64,000 nucleotides of DNA from contig JAKAQR010000005.1 of assembly GCA_021819725.1 (NCBI GenBank), forward strand, positions 1 through 64,000, given 5' to 3'. This DNA comes from Actinomycetes bacterium. GTDB taxonomy: Bacteria > Actinomycetota > Acidimicrobiia > Acidimicrobiales > Acidimicrobiaceae. The first letter of the stretch is position 1; each line of letters opens with the position of its first letter. Below are positions 27,330-36,786 of this stretch, one piece after another. The notes under the pieces were generated by a model, which made no database searches, was not told the origin of the DNA, and saw only the letters and a program-made list of their open reading frames with translations. The position numbers and the translations under genes were made by a program.

Positions 27330-27790
27330 CCAACATGACGAAACATATCATCCGTAGCCAATAGTATAAATACTTCCCTAGCATGAGATCACATTGATGC
27401 ATTGGGGGTAACGAAGCTTTAAACAATTCATCGTTATGAACAGGCATGTCTGTCTCACTGGTCAAGCGATGATTACTCAAACATCAATGCTATCATTAAA
27501 GCGTGGTCGACGTTTTAATAATAGAAGCAAACTGTCATGCATCGTCTGGCCGGTTGGATGAGGCCGCGTTGCGGATATGGACCGGGCACGAGGGGCCTTC
27601 CACCCGCAATATTGGGTATGGTGGGTTAGACATGGTTACCAAAGCAAGCGGCATGTCGCAAACCACGACTATGTAAGACTAAGTGAACTGAAGTCGCCAG
27701 CATCAGTCACTCCAAGCCCTAGGTCTCAGTATCAGTGTGTGCGCGGCTTAAAAAATAAATCAATGAGGGCGAGAAGGCAGAGATGTTGGA
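27330..27790. other. Gene-free stretch left of the IS3-type element
   Basis: No supportable gene. The left terminus of the IS3-type element must lie in this stretch, but I could not find a terminal inverted repeat matching the sequence after 29211. Confidence 0.45.
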
Positions 27791-28222
27791 ATGGCTACCT
27801 ACGATGAAACGGTGCAAGACAAAACAACCCAAGAGGTGACGGTCCCACCCAAGGCAACGAGACGGGTGCTCTCCCCGAGCTACAAGGCGAGGATCTTGAA
27901 AGAATACGATGCTTGCCCTCAGGGAGGAAAGGGTGAGCTCTTACGACGAGAGGGACTCTTCTCGTCTCAGATCACCGAATGGCGTCGGGTGATTGACCAA
28001 CAGAGTGCAGAGGCGCTCTCTCGAAAGCGTGGACCAAAGGCTAATCCTCTCCGGGCCAGGGTGAGAGAGCTCGAACATGAGAATGAGAGACTTCGCTCTG
28101 AGCTCGAAAAGTCTCGGAGGGTCATTGAAGTCCAGGGAAAATTGTCGGCGCTGCTAGAAGAGCTCTCGCTAGGGAGCGCCGAGGATCAAAGAGAGCCAAC
28201 GCAGCCATCGTCGAGGGGGTAG
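27791..28222 (+). CDS. IS3-family transposase OrfA
   Basis: This 143-residue protein has a helix-turn-helix ([20 protein letters not shown] to [13 protein letters not shown], about residues 27-65) and a C-terminal leucine-zipper-like coiled coil ([20 protein letters not shown], about 84-105). OrfA binds the IS ends and regulates transposition. It also supplies the N-terminus of the OrfAB transposase through -1 frameshifting at codons 116-117. Confidence 0.85.
   Translation: MATYDETVQDKTTQEVTVPPKATRRVLSPSYKARILKEYDACPQGGKGELLRREGLFSSQITEWRRVIDQQSAEALSRKRGPKANPLRARVRELEHENERLRSELEKSRRVIEVQGKLSALLEELSLGSAEDQREPTQPSSRG
28135..28182 (+). promoter_or_regulatory. Programmed -1 ribosomal frameshift signal
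   Basis: GGGAAAA at 28135-28141 reads G-GGA-AAA in the orfA frame, a perfect X-XXY-YYZ slippery heptamer. TCGGCGCT at 28145-28152 pairs perfectly with AGCGCCGA at 28175-28182, giving an 8-bp stem three bases downstream. The signal lies in the short orfA/orfB overlap (orfB frame open from 28129). Slipping would give an OrfAB protein of about 473 residues. Confidence 0.8.
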
Positions 28223-29211
28223 GAGAACTGACCGAGATCATCGGTCTCGTCGCTGCCTGTGAGTGTCTTGGAATCGCGCGATCAAGCTACTACTACCTGG
28301 TCGATCCCCCGGTGAGGGAACCAAAGCCGAGAAAGCCCAGTCCAAGAAGATTGAGCGATGCCGAGCGAGAACACATTCTCGAGGTCTGTCACTCGGAGCG
28401 CTTCTGTGATGTATCCGTCAGGGAGATCTATGCCACCCTGCTCGATGAGGGGATCTATCTGGCCTCGGTACCCACGATCTATCGGATCTTGGCAGAGGCT
28501 GGTGAAACACGAGAGAGGAGACGCCAGGCAACCCACCCCGCCAGAGTCAAGCCAGAACTTTTAGCCACGGGACCAGGGCAAGTATGGTCGTGGGACATTT
28601 CCAAACTCAAAGGTCCCACCAAGGGGAACTACTACCAGCTCTATGTGATCTTAGACATCTACTCGAGATCGATCGTTGGTTGGAGAATCGAGGATCATGA
28701 GAGTAGCGATCTAGCACAAGAGCTCATGGGTGAGGCGATCACAAGAGAGGGAGTCGATCCCAACCAGTTGACGATCCATGCCGATAACGGAGCCTCGATG
28801 GCCTCTCATAGTGTGGCAGAGTTCCTCGCCAACCTTGGGGTACAAAAGAGTCACTCTCGTCCCCATACCTCTAACGATAACCCCTTCTCCGAGGCCCAGT
28901 TCAAGACCCTTAAGTACCGGGGAGACTTCCCGGAACGCTTTGGGAGCCTCGAGGAGGCGAGGAGCTTCTTCCAACGATTCTTCACCTGGTACCAGTACGA
29001 ACATCACCACGTGGGCCTTGGACTCATGACGCCCGCTGATGTTCACGAAGGCTACGCGGAGGTGATCACCGAACGAAGGGCCGAGGTGTTACGCAACGCC
29101 TCTGAAACCCACCCCGAGCGCTTTGTGAGAAAGATCCCAACCCCACCCACCCTCAATACCGAGGTCTGGATCAACCGACCAACTGAAGAGGAGATGAAAG
29201 AGGGTCCTTAG
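28141..29211 (+). CDS. IS3-family transposase OrfB (DDE domain), made by frameshift
   Basis: Read from the slip site the orfB part is about 356 residues. It contains the HTH_21-like linker ([13 protein letters not shown]... [13 protein letters not shown]) and an rve integrase core with the DDE residues in [16 protein letters not shown] and [14 protein letters not shown]. The family needs OrfAB for cutting and joining. A GTG at 28312 could start a separate OrfB but would lose the linker region, so frameshifting is the likelier way of expression. No inactivating stop is seen. Confidence 0.87.
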   Translation: MVGAARRALARERRGSKRANAAIVEGVGELTEIIGLVAACECLGIARSSYYYLVDPPVREPKPRKPSPRRLSDAEREHILEVCHSERFCDVSVREIYATLLDEGIYLASVPTIYRILAEAGETRERRRQATHPARVKPELLATGPGQVWSWDISKLKGPTKGNYYQLYVILDIYSRSIVGWRIEDHESSDLAQELMGEAITREGVDPNQLTIHADNGASMASHSVAEFLANLGVQKSHSRPHTSNDNPFSEAQFKTLKYRGDFPERFGSLEEARSFFQRFFTWYQYEHHHVGLGLMTPADVHEGYAEVITERRAEVLRNASETHPERFVRKIPTPPTLNTEVWINRPTEEEMKEGP

Positions 29212-29839
29212 ACGGCCGGAAGTTAGCGTTTTGGATATTAAACTGATGAATACCTCGTACATTTTTTGTAGAGACTTTCCGAGCGCGTAGCCCCAAACCC
29301 TGTGTGTGCGCAGTCGGTAGAGGTCACAAAACGTTGACCAGGTATCCCTGTGAAATATGCCAACCCCTGCGAGGGTGGAAGATTGACTGGTTGAAATGCA
29401 TATCTGATGAGCCGAGAATTGCCTCCTTGCGATTGAATTGTGCGCACCCAGAAGATGAGGTTCTACTCCTCTTGAGAGGTTGTAGGCTCAGTTGAGATAA
29501 CCATCAAACCTGTTTGCGAGACGTTGTATATCATCTCTGGTCTGACCAATGACAACAAGTAGTTTGTCGTTGTCGCGACGTAGTTCAGATCATCTGAGAA
29601 CTCGTCCTTATTTCAATTTCTTCTGCTGAGAGCACCGAAGGACACCTCTGTTATGACCGCGCATCCTCTGTGTCGTCGGTGTGCAACTACACGACATACG
29701 GCCGAGGAGATCGAGCCGGTTGCTCTCCTTGGTTGTTGTCCAGTGTCTGCTCACATTTATGTCGAGCTAGGGCTCCTCTGTTATGGTTCAACCAAGGTAC
29801 GACCCATGCGCGCGTCGAACCATCCATCAAGAGAATCTC
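29212..29839. other. Gene-free stretch right of the IS3-type element
   Basis: About 630 bases. The short frames here have no RBS or motifs. I see no tRNA or clear repeat. Confidence 0.45.
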
Positions 29840-30376
29840 CTATCTCCGCCTTCCAGACACAACGACTGAGCCCATAACTGAGAGACAACTAATCTCAACA
29901 GTAGCCGATGAACCCTGTGTACGAGCATGCTTGCTCGTATGTTTTCTGCCAAATATAGCGACTCCATCAAGCCGAGCACGTTGCTCCGGACCGAGTAGGA
30001 TGCTTGTCGACCCAAAAAGCGAGACAGCAATAATTCGCCGTCTAGCTAATTGAGGTAGTACAGTTAGATCAACCTTTGATCTGCCGAAACAAGAGATCAC
30101 AATTGTCCTGGCATACACGGGTACAATAGACTGGTGACCAAAGAGCGAAAGTGCGAGCTTGGTGCCAACTGCGCTTGATCCGTTTTCGAGATTAGTTGGT
30201 AAGTCTTTGAGGACTGACGTCAATTCACCTATCGTCCTTGCGGCAAATACGGCATCCAAGCGATCAGAGCACTCGTTATGGTCCAAGCGTCCAGCCGATA
30301 ACGCTTCCCTGAGTTGACACGCCACTTCGTCGCGGTCCCGATCCGAACAACGTTGCTCAATTTCGTCTGACATCAT
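29840..30376 (-). CDS. DUF1707 (SHOCT-like) domain protein with LiaF-like C-terminus
   Basis: This 178-residue protein begins with a DUF1707 domain (CSDRDRDEVACQLREALSAG then RLDHNECSDRLDAVFAARTI, about residues 8-55), common in actinobacteria. The C-terminal half (ARTIVISCFGRSKVDL, AVSLFGSTSILLGP) repeats a beta-strand pattern seen in DUF2154/LiaF-type cell-wall stress proteins. There is no clear transmembrane segment. The start at 30376 is preceded by AGGA at good spacing. Function unknown; cell-envelope sensing is inference. Confidence 0.75.
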   Translation of the reverse strand: MMSDEIEQRCSDRDRDEVACQLREALSAGRLDHNECSDRLDAVFAARTIGELTSVLKDLPTNLENGSSAVGTKLALSLFGHQSIVPVYARTIVISCFGRSKVDLTVLPQLARRRIIAVSLFGSTSILLGPEQRARLDGVAIFGRKHTSKHARTQGSSATVEISCLSVMGSVVVSGRRR

Positions 30377-30478
30377 TACCGATCCTAGGCGACCAGGGCA
30401 TTCGATCCCCACCAAATGCACCAGGTGGGTTAATTATCAGCTACCAAACTATCCGAATGCATCCTGACACGACGGATG

Positions 30479-31246
30479 CTAGTGATCGAATGCTCCATGA
30501 CGCCCCTTACCGGCCCTGAAGTGTCTCGCCCCCTCCTGACCATCAGCCGCAAGGGAGACTCGACCATGGTGATACTCGTTACGCAATGCCTCTTCGAATG
30601 CGATCTCGAGACCTTCATAGGTTGATGCCCGATCATTGACGAGACAGACCTGCGGGAATCTTGCGATTTCCTGTGCTAAGGCGATAGCCATGGCACGTCC
30701 TTGTCCAGTGGGAACTACCCGACTGACGAGCCCCATCGCGAGCGCCTCCTCAGCACCGACTCCCCGACCGGTGAGGATCAGATCCAGAGCTCTACCAAGG
30801 CCAACGATACGAGGTAGTCTCACCGTACCCCCATCGACCAACGGCACGCCAAAACGCCGACAGAAGACTCCGGCGATCGCATCCGCCTCCATCACCCGCA
30901 AATCACACCAGAGCGCCAGTTCGAGACCACCGGCAACGGCGTAACCGTCGATGACAGCGACCGTCGGCTTGTGCATCTGCATACGGGTCGGACCGAGCGG
31001 GCCATGGCCATCCTCTTGGAGTCGATTAGTGGAACCCTCTGCAAGTGCCACAAGGTCTGCTCCGGAACAGAAGGTTCCCCCCGCTCCGGCAAGCACCGCA
31101 ACGTGAGCATCACGATCACCATCGAAGGCAGTGAATGCCTCCTGTAGGCGTTCCGCCGTCGCATAGTCGATCGCGTTCCTCCGTTCAGGTCGATTGATGG
31201 TTATGATCCGGACAGACCCATCATTCTCCACCTCTACCGATGCCAT
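30479..31246 (-). CDS. Enoyl-CoA hydratase/isomerase (crotonase family)
   Basis: This 255-residue protein follows the crotonase pattern: ITINRPERRNAIDYATAERL, the oxyanion-hole segment GAGGTFCSGADLVALAEG, PTVAVIDGYAVAGGLELALW and GRGVGAEEALAMGLVSRVVP. The catalytic Glu region (FCRRFGVPLVDGGTVRLPR) has Asp/Gly where classic hydratases have Glu, so hydratase activity is not certain. The ATG at 31246 has GGAGGG eight bases upstream. It is divergent from the MutS-like pair. Confidence 0.83.
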   Translation of the reverse strand: MASVEVENDGSVRIITINRPERRNAIDYATAERLQEAFTAFDGDRDAHVAVLAGAGGTFCSGADLVALAEGSTNRLQEDGHGPLGPTRMQMHKPTVAVIDGYAVAGGLELALWCDLRVMEADAIAGVFCRRFGVPLVDGGTVRLPRIVGLGRALDLILTGRGVGAEEALAMGLVSRVVPTGQGRAMAIALAQEIARFPQVCLVNDRASTYEGLEIAFEEALRNEYHHGRVSLAADGQEGARHFRAGKGRHGAFDH

Positions 31247-31457
31247 CAGCACCACCCTCCTGACCGACTTTTGGCCCTCAACAATCCTCTACCAAGTTAT
31301 CGCGATTCGCCGCCCTAAGCACGCCACAGTGGTCCGTTACCCTCCTTCGCCAACGCTCGGCCGCCAACCCATTAGGATTGCCATCGGTGATGGAGTTCGC
31401 CGATGGTCTCCGACTGATGACTCCTGTGACAGCGACATAGAACGAAAGGAGTGTCTC

Positions 31458-33074
31458 TTGTCAAAGGTGTATCTGCGAGAAATGATCCGACGTGACCCCG
31501 GCACCAGCTGGGTGACGAGTCAGTTGGTCAGCCATCAATTAGCAGAGTCTGATGCTATCAAAGCTCCGGAGAGTCTGGTGAACCCCACGGCTGAAATCGG
31601 TCGCGCCATTGACGATTTTGTCCTGACCGACCTCGCACTCGACCGCCTCTTCGCAGCCATCGACAAGGGGCTCGAACCCTTTGATCTCCTCCCTTACTTC
31701 ACCACATTGCCTCAGAACCTTACTACTATTCGCTATCGTCAAGACGTTGCCAGCGATCTCCTCGTTGCCGATAATCGGTTACCGATCCTCGCCTTCTGCG
31801 AGTGTCTCGAGCGCGTCGAGTTGCAGCTAGAAGCGGCGGAGCGAGCCCGCCAACCCAGCGGAAGAGACCGATGGTTGCTCGACGCTGTCTTGACCTACAC
31901 ACGGGGTATCGAATCAGTTATTGCTCACCTAGGCGCTACATCCTGGAGGTCAGCAGGGCTAAAGGGACTCCAAGATGCGCTGTTGATACTGAGCCAAACG
32001 AATGACTTTCTGCAACTCTCTCGGGACGCTGAATCGGTGGCATCCGAGCTCGAGAGTATTAGCTATCAACTCCTCCTCGAAGACAATGCGATCACCGTTG
32101 AGCGTAGCGAAGGTGGGGCACGGACGGACGGCTATCGCGATCATCTTCTGCGTCTTTTCGCTCGGTTTGGCGACAGCAATGCACAGGGCATGACCACCTC
32201 AGCTACTCGTCGTTCAACTACGCACGTCGATGATCGCATTCTGGTCATCCTTGGACGGATCTTCCCAGATCAGTTCGCCCACCTCAGTACCTTTGCCAAT
32301 GCCCACCAAACCTTTCTGCCGACTTGGGTTGCATCAATAGAGCGTGAACTGGTCTTCTATCTCGCTTGGATCGAAGAGATCCTTGCTTTTGAGGGTGCCG
32401 GCTTGCCTTGGGTTGTGCCAAAGCTGAATCGTGGAATTGGCCAAGAGCACGCTGAACAGATCTACGATCTTGCACTCGCGCATGATCTACTCCGGAACCA
32501 CACGGTGCCAGTCACTAATCAGTGGCATCTCGATAACGACGAGTTGATCACGGTCATCACGGGACCCAACAATGGGGGCAAGACAACCTACACGCGCTCT
32601 ATCGGCCAACTCTACCTCGTCACTGCGTTAGGACTGCCTGTTGGAGCCTCGGTTGCCCAGCTCACTCCACCGCCGAGTGTTGCTACCATCTTCTCGGAAC
32701 AGGAAGTCGCAGATCGGATGACCGGGCGACTCGAGGAGGAGATCATCAACCTGCAGCACTTTCTTCGTGATGCGGCAGCACAAGCACTGCTCCTTGCCAA
32801 CGAAGTCTTTAGCTCCACCAGTGTTGACGACGCAGTCATCCTCGGTCGCTTGCTCATCGAACGTTGTCAACAAAAACAGGTTCGCTGTATCATCGTGACC
32901 TTTGTTGAAGCGCTTGCCGCACAGGCGCCGGGTGTCGTATCACTGGTGGCGCTCAGCGACGAAGCGACGCTTGAACGGAGCTTCCGACTCGAGCGTCGGC
33001 CCCCACAAGGACGGGCACTCGCCCTTGAACTCGCTGCTCAATATGGATTAATCACTGGTGTCCCGAATGATTGA
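31458..33074 (+). CDS. MutS-like ATPase, first of a tandem pair
   Basis: This is a 538-residue protein from a TTG start with AAAGGAG seven bases upstream; the longer frame to 31194 overlaps the divergent gene's start region. The C-terminal about 170 residues are a MutS domain V ATPase with Walker A GPNNGGKTTYTRS. The Walker B segment reads ALLLANEVFSSTSVDDA, with Asn before the catalytic Glu where MutS has Asp, and VTFVEALA replaces the ATHYHEL switch. The N-terminal part has helical lever/clamp-like composition, but no mismatch-binding domain I (no FYE motif). It overlaps the next gene by 8 bases. Confidence 0.8.
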   Translation: MSKVYLREMIRRDPGTSWVTSQLVSHQLAESDAIKAPESLVNPTAEIGRAIDDFVLTDLALDRLFAAIDKGLEPFDLLPYFTTLPQNLTTIRYRQDVASDLLVADNRLPILAFCECLERVELQLEAAERARQPSGRDRWLLDAVLTYTRGIESVIAHLGATSWRSAGLKGLQDALLILSQTNDFLQLSRDAESVASELESISYQLLLEDNAITVERSEGGARTDGYRDHLLRLFARFGDSNAQGMTTSATRRSTTHVDDRILVILGRIFPDQFAHLSTFANAHQTFLPTWVASIERELVFYLAWIEEILAFEGAGLPWVVPKLNRGIGQEHAEQIYDLALAHDLLRNHTVPVTNQWHLDNDELITVITGPNNGGKTTYTRSIGQLYLVTALGLPVGASVAQLTPPPSVATIFSEQEVADRMTGRLEEEIINLQHFLRDAAAQALLLANEVFSSTSVDDAVILGRLLIERCQQKQVRCIIVTFVEALAAQAPGVVSLVALSDEATLERSFRLERRPPQGRALALELAAQYGLITGVPND

Positions 33075-34542
33075 ACTACATCTGCTTTGGCCACCGGGGA
33101 CGACGGAACCTTCGGTACCGTTCACCGACGATCGGACCCTCGAAGACCTGGGATTCCCAATGATCATCGACGCCATGGCCGCGGGTGATGCCGATATCGC
33201 CAGAGTTGCGAAGGCGGTTTTCGTCCACGCGACAACGGATACATCAATCATTCGATGGCGCCAAGAGCTCATCACCGATGCGATCGCCCACCCACAGTTG
33301 GTCCGCGATCTCGCCCGGATCGCACAGCACGGCGCCCAGATGGAACGGCGCACCGCCTATGCAACACGGCCCCAAACCCCGATCTCGCAGCTTCTTCGTT
33401 CCCGCGAGATCCTGGCACTCCTCCTCGCGGACTTGAGGTCTCTCGCACAACGGATAGAAGAACCAGACGGTGACGTCGCATCACACGGATTACAACTTCT
33501 GTTCACAACCATTGGCGACAACTTTGACAGCGCCTACCTAAACTCGCTCGAAACCGAGCTCGAACGGCTTAGATTTGAGCACGGTTTGGTGACACGTGCT
33601 GGACTAGGTCCTGGCAACCTAACGAGCCCTGACCTCATCATCGAGGCTCCCTTCGAAGGTCGCGGATGGAGAGATCGCTTGGCACTCTCCCTTACATCCA
33701 AGCATCGCATCGAGATCGCCCCACGTGATCAAGCCGGGAGCGAGACCCTCCGAGAGCTCCGCAACCTTGCCCTCGGTCAGATCGGTGTGGCGTTAGCGCA
33801 TGGACTCGATACGATCGTCAGATTCTTCGTGGCGCTTCGCGACGACCTTGCGTGGCTTGTTGGCAGCCTGAACTTGCGTGACCACCTCAGCACGATAGGC
33901 GTACCGATCTGCTTCCCTGAGCCAACAGACCAACCGTGGCAGCTCAGCTTCTGTGAACTCATCGAACCCACCCTCGCTTTGCGCTCGGGACAACGCCCAA
34001 CGCCGAATGACTTTCTTGATGAGATCGCTGAACCAATCGTGATCAGCGGAGCTAACTCAGGTGGTAAGACCACCTGGCTGCAGGGAACCGCTATCGCCAT
34101 CGTCATGATGCAAGCCGGTAGTTTTGTCACCGCCGAGCAGTTTCGTGCAAGCATGCGCAGCGGTCTTCGCACCTTCTTCCCCGAAGATGAGGATCGCGAA
34201 CTACGACAGGGACGGCTCCAGAGCGAGTTGGCCCGCCTTGCGGCTACCATCGCAAGCCTCTCGGCCGGCGGGCTCCTCCTCATGAACGAACCACTGGCCT
34301 CGACGAATGAAATGGAGGCATCAGCCATTGTCACCACCGTCGTCGCCGAACTCACGACTCGCGGCATCACCACCATTGTGGTCACTCATTACCCCAGCGT
34401 GGCACGTGAACTCGGTGCTTACGGGATAAGCCTCCGGCCAGAAGTGATCGATAACGGGGTGCGGACCCATCGCATCCAGGCATCACCAGCGCCGAAAAAC
34501 TCCTCGGCGATGGACATCTACCGACAACTCGGTGGTTGGTGA
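33067..34542 (+). CDS. MutS-like ATPase, second of a tandem pair
   Basis: This protein is about 491 residues from the ATG at 33067; GTG at 33058 is an alternative. The C-terminal MutS ATPase domain has Walker A ISGANSGGKTTWLQG, Walker B GGLLLMNEPLASTNEMEASA (again Asn-Glu rather than Asp-Glu) and VVTHYPSVARELG, which keeps the THY switch that the first protein lacks. Middle helices resemble MutS domain III. Overlap with the first gene and complementary motif loss point to a heterodimer. Mismatch repair is not proven; the pair belongs to uncharacterised MutS-related proteins. Confidence 0.8.
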   Translation: MIELHLLWPPGTTEPSVPFTDDRTLEDLGFPMIIDAMAAGDADIARVAKAVFVHATTDTSIIRWRQELITDAIAHPQLVRDLARIAQHGAQMERRTAYATRPQTPISQLLRSREILALLLADLRSLAQRIEEPDGDVASHGLQLLFTTIGDNFDSAYLNSLETELERLRFEHGLVTRAGLGPGNLTSPDLIIEAPFEGRGWRDRLALSLTSKHRIEIAPRDQAGSETLRELRNLALGQIGVALAHGLDTIVRFFVALRDDLAWLVGSLNLRDHLSTIGVPICFPEPTDQPWQLSFCELIEPTLALRSGQRPTPNDFLDEIAEPIVISGANSGGKTTWLQGTAIAIVMMQAGSFVTAEQFRASMRSGLRTFFPEDEDRELRQGRLQSELARLAATIASLSAGGLLLMNEPLASTNEMEASAIVTTVVAELTTRGITTIVVTHYPSVARELGAYGISLRPEVIDNGVRTHRIQASPAPKNSSAMDIYRQLGGW

Positions 34543-34587
34543 GGAGCGAAAGCCGTGGAAGAGGCGAGCCCAACTAAGCGCGATGGA

Positions 34588-35823
34588 CTAGGCGAGATGG
34601 CTTCGTTCTACCACCTCTTGGAGTTCCGACCTGACCTTTGGATGGGCGACCTGGCCGGCGATCGCCATGGCTTGAGCCCGGGAAGAGCGACCGAACAACA
34701 TCGCCCTGCCCTGCTCCGAGATGATCGCCGAATGCTGGAAGGAGGTCACGGGCCCTTCGAGCCGCTCAAGCACAGTCGAACCTTGACTTTTCTCATGCCA
34801 AGAAGGAAGGGCGATGATCGAATGGCCATCGACGGCATGGAGTGCTCCGACGGTGAAATCGGCCTGTCCACCGATGCCAGAGTAGAACCGCCCATTAATA
34901 AAGTTGGCATTGGCCTGGGCGAAGAGATCGACCTGAAACGCTGAGTTGATCGCAGTCATACGGGGCTGTTGGGCGATGATTGACGGATCATTGACGATCT
35001 CTGTGCGCACGAGTCGAAGACGCGGATTCGTATCACACCAGCCATAGAGTTCCCTCGATCCAAAGAGAAAGGAGGCCACCAGCGGATGCTCAGCATCGAG
35101 CGCACCGACGCGCTCCAGATTAAGCACACCATCGCTGATCATCTCTGACCAGATCCGCAATCCATGGGCGCTCGTCAGCTGGGCAGCAACGGCGTTAGGA
35201 ATCGCACCAATCCCCAGTTGTAGTGTCGAGCCGTCCTCGATGAGCTCGGTCACGAACGAGGCGATCGTGGTCTCGGTCATGGAGTCACGGGGTAGGTCCT
35301 CCGGGCTCGTCAACGCCTGGTCACCGAAGAAGGCAAAATCGATGAGATCGACCGACAATTCACTATCGCCATAGGTGTAGGGCATCGTCTCGTTGATCTG
35401 GGCCACCACCAGGCCACCATTTCTACGAGTCTGTTCGATCGCCGCGGGCAAGATGTTCACCTCTGTCCCAAGTGAGACATGATCACCGCGCTGCCTCGAG
35501 ACGTGAATGAGCGTCACCTCCGGCCTCATGAACGAACCCAGGAGTCGCGGAACCAACGACAGGCGCATAGGAAGATATTCGAGCCGCAAGCCAGCGTCAC
35601 GGATAGCTGGCCCAAGAAAGGGGCTCTCGTAGGTCACGCCAGGCCGGTCGGGAATGCTTCCCTGTGGGTTCAAGATAAATAAGCGATACTGGGGCACCGC
35701 CTGATCAAAGGCCTCCAATAGCTGCTGTGGTGTGGCGAAGTTGCCGCTTGCCACCACACGAGGGACACGGTTCGTCAACTGAGCAAAATGCTCTTGCAAC
35801 GTTGCAAGTGCGACGATCTTCAC
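34588..35823 (-). CDS. Acetyl-CoA hydrolase/CoA-transferase family protein
   Basis: This 411-residue protein has the two-part fold of the acetyl-CoA hydrolase/4-hydroxybutyrate CoA-transferase family. Marks are SLGTEVNILPAAIEQTRRNG, QINETMPYTYGDS, the CoA-loop-like LQLGIGAIPNAVAAQL, and SEMISDGVLNL, where the catalytic Glu is expected. These enzymes move CoA between acyl groups or hydrolyse acyl-CoA. The substrate cannot be told. The GTG start has GAGGAGG nine bases upstream. It converges with the MutS-like operon. Confidence 0.82.
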   Translation of the reverse strand: MKIVALATLQEHFAQLTNRVPRVVASGNFATPQQLLEAFDQAVPQYRLFILNPQGSIPDRPGVTYESPFLGPAIRDAGLRLEYLPMRLSLVPRLLGSFMRPEVTLIHVSRQRGDHVSLGTEVNILPAAIEQTRRNGGLVVAQINETMPYTYGDSELSVDLIDFAFFGDQALTSPEDLPRDSMTETTIASFVTELIEDGSTLQLGIGAIPNAVAAQLTSAHGLRIWSEMISDGVLNLERVGALDAEHPLVASFLFGSRELYGWCDTNPRLRLVRTEIVNDPSIIAQQPRMTAINSAFQVDLFAQANANFINGRFYSGIGGQADFTVGALHAVDGHSIIALPSWHEKSQGSTVLERLEGPVTSFQHSAIISEQGRAMLFGRSSRAQAMAIAGQVAHPKVRSELQEVVERSHLA

Positions 35824-36022
35824 ACTAAGGCCTCCTCATCTTCAGCGATTCATGATGCCTCCTTGGCACTCATGACCCATCTCTACGCAACCCAAAGTAC
35901 CAGCTTCGATAAGCCACCTGGTTGATGGTCCGGCAACCACTCCTATCGACCCTCAAGCGAAAACGCGAGCCCTCTCCTCAGCCTACGTACCCACGGAGCG
36001 AACGACGGCTATAGTAAGGCCA

Positions 36023-36727
36023 ATGAAGGGACCACTCCATCAAAGTGACATCCACCGGCTTGACATGGGTTATGTGGTGCGACCAGGAAGTGAGACAGCA
36101 AACGGAGCGCCCAGGGTCGAGCCAGTCTTTGCCTATCTCCTCTGCCACCCCGACATCACGATGCTCTTTGACACGGGGATCGGTGCCGTCGATCCTGAGA
36201 CCGAGGCACACTATCGACCACGTCGCATCTCCCTAGAGTCAGCACTCCACGGCGTCGGCTGCACGCTCGCTGACATCGATATCATCGCGAACAGCCACCT
36301 CCACTTCGATCACTGCGGTGCAAACCCACTCTTTGGACAACGTCGCGTGTGGGTGCAAGCGAGTGAACTCCAATGCGCACGCGGACCGGACTACACGATG
36401 GAGGCACTCATTGACTTCCCCGGTGTGTGCTACGAGGTGATCGATGGTAGGGCTGAGATCGCGACGGGTCTCACCCTCGTTCCGACGCCTGGACACAGTG
36501 TTGGTCACCAGTCGCTCGTGGCTGAATGCGAAGATGGAACGTTGCTCATCGCTGGTCAAGCTACAGACTTTGCGTCGGAGTTTACGAGTGCTCATCTCGC
36601 TCAACAGGCCTTACACCATGAAGGTGAAGAAGTTGCACCGATACCACCTTGGATGGCACTCGTCGAGGGTTTCGATCCACGGAGAGCCGTCTTTGCCCAT
36701 GATATGGCTATCTGGGAGTCAGACTAA
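36023..36727 (+). CDS. AHL-lactonase-like metallo-beta-lactamase-fold hydrolase
   Basis: This 234-residue MBL-fold enzyme has a complete metal site: NSHLHFDHCG (HxHxDH), TPGHSVGHQSL and the bridging Asp in IAGQATDFASE. Spacing and the N-terminal LFDTGIG match the AiiA/AttM-type N-acyl homoserine lactonases and related lactone hydrolases. Quorum-signal degradation is possible but not shown; similar enzymes act on other lactones. The ATG follows a weak AAGG. It is transcribed divergently from the CoA-transferase and convergently with the aromatic hydroxylase. Confidence 0.75.
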   Translation: MKGPLHQSDIHRLDMGYVVRPGSETANGAPRVEPVFAYLLCHPDITMLFDTGIGAVDPETEAHYRPRRISLESALHGVGCTLADIDIIANSHLHFDHCGANPLFGQRRVWVQASELQCARGPDYTMEALIDFPGVCYEVIDGRAEIATGLTLVPTPGHSVGHQSLVAECEDGTLLIAGQATDFASEFTSAHLAQQALHHEGEEVAPIPPWMALVEGFDPRRAVFAHDMAIWESD

Positions 36728-36786
36728 CACCCCGAGACGCCACCACTCCACCGCCAAACCAGCGTGAAGTTCCACCAGTGAGGAGA

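Larger units (their letters stand above)
27791..29211 (+). mobile_element. IS3-family insertion sequence, apparently intact coding part
   Basis: It holds an orfA (HTH/leucine zipper) and an overlapping orfB in the -1 frame with an rve-type DDE domain, plus a slippery heptamer and stem-loop in the overlap. Coordinates cover only the genes; the terminal repeats and target duplication were not resolved. Confidence 0.85.

Noticed and set aside
27330..29839. Terminal inverted repeats of the IS3-type element
   Set aside because: Several partial matches (e.g. ATCAGT on both sides) are too short to support defined ends.
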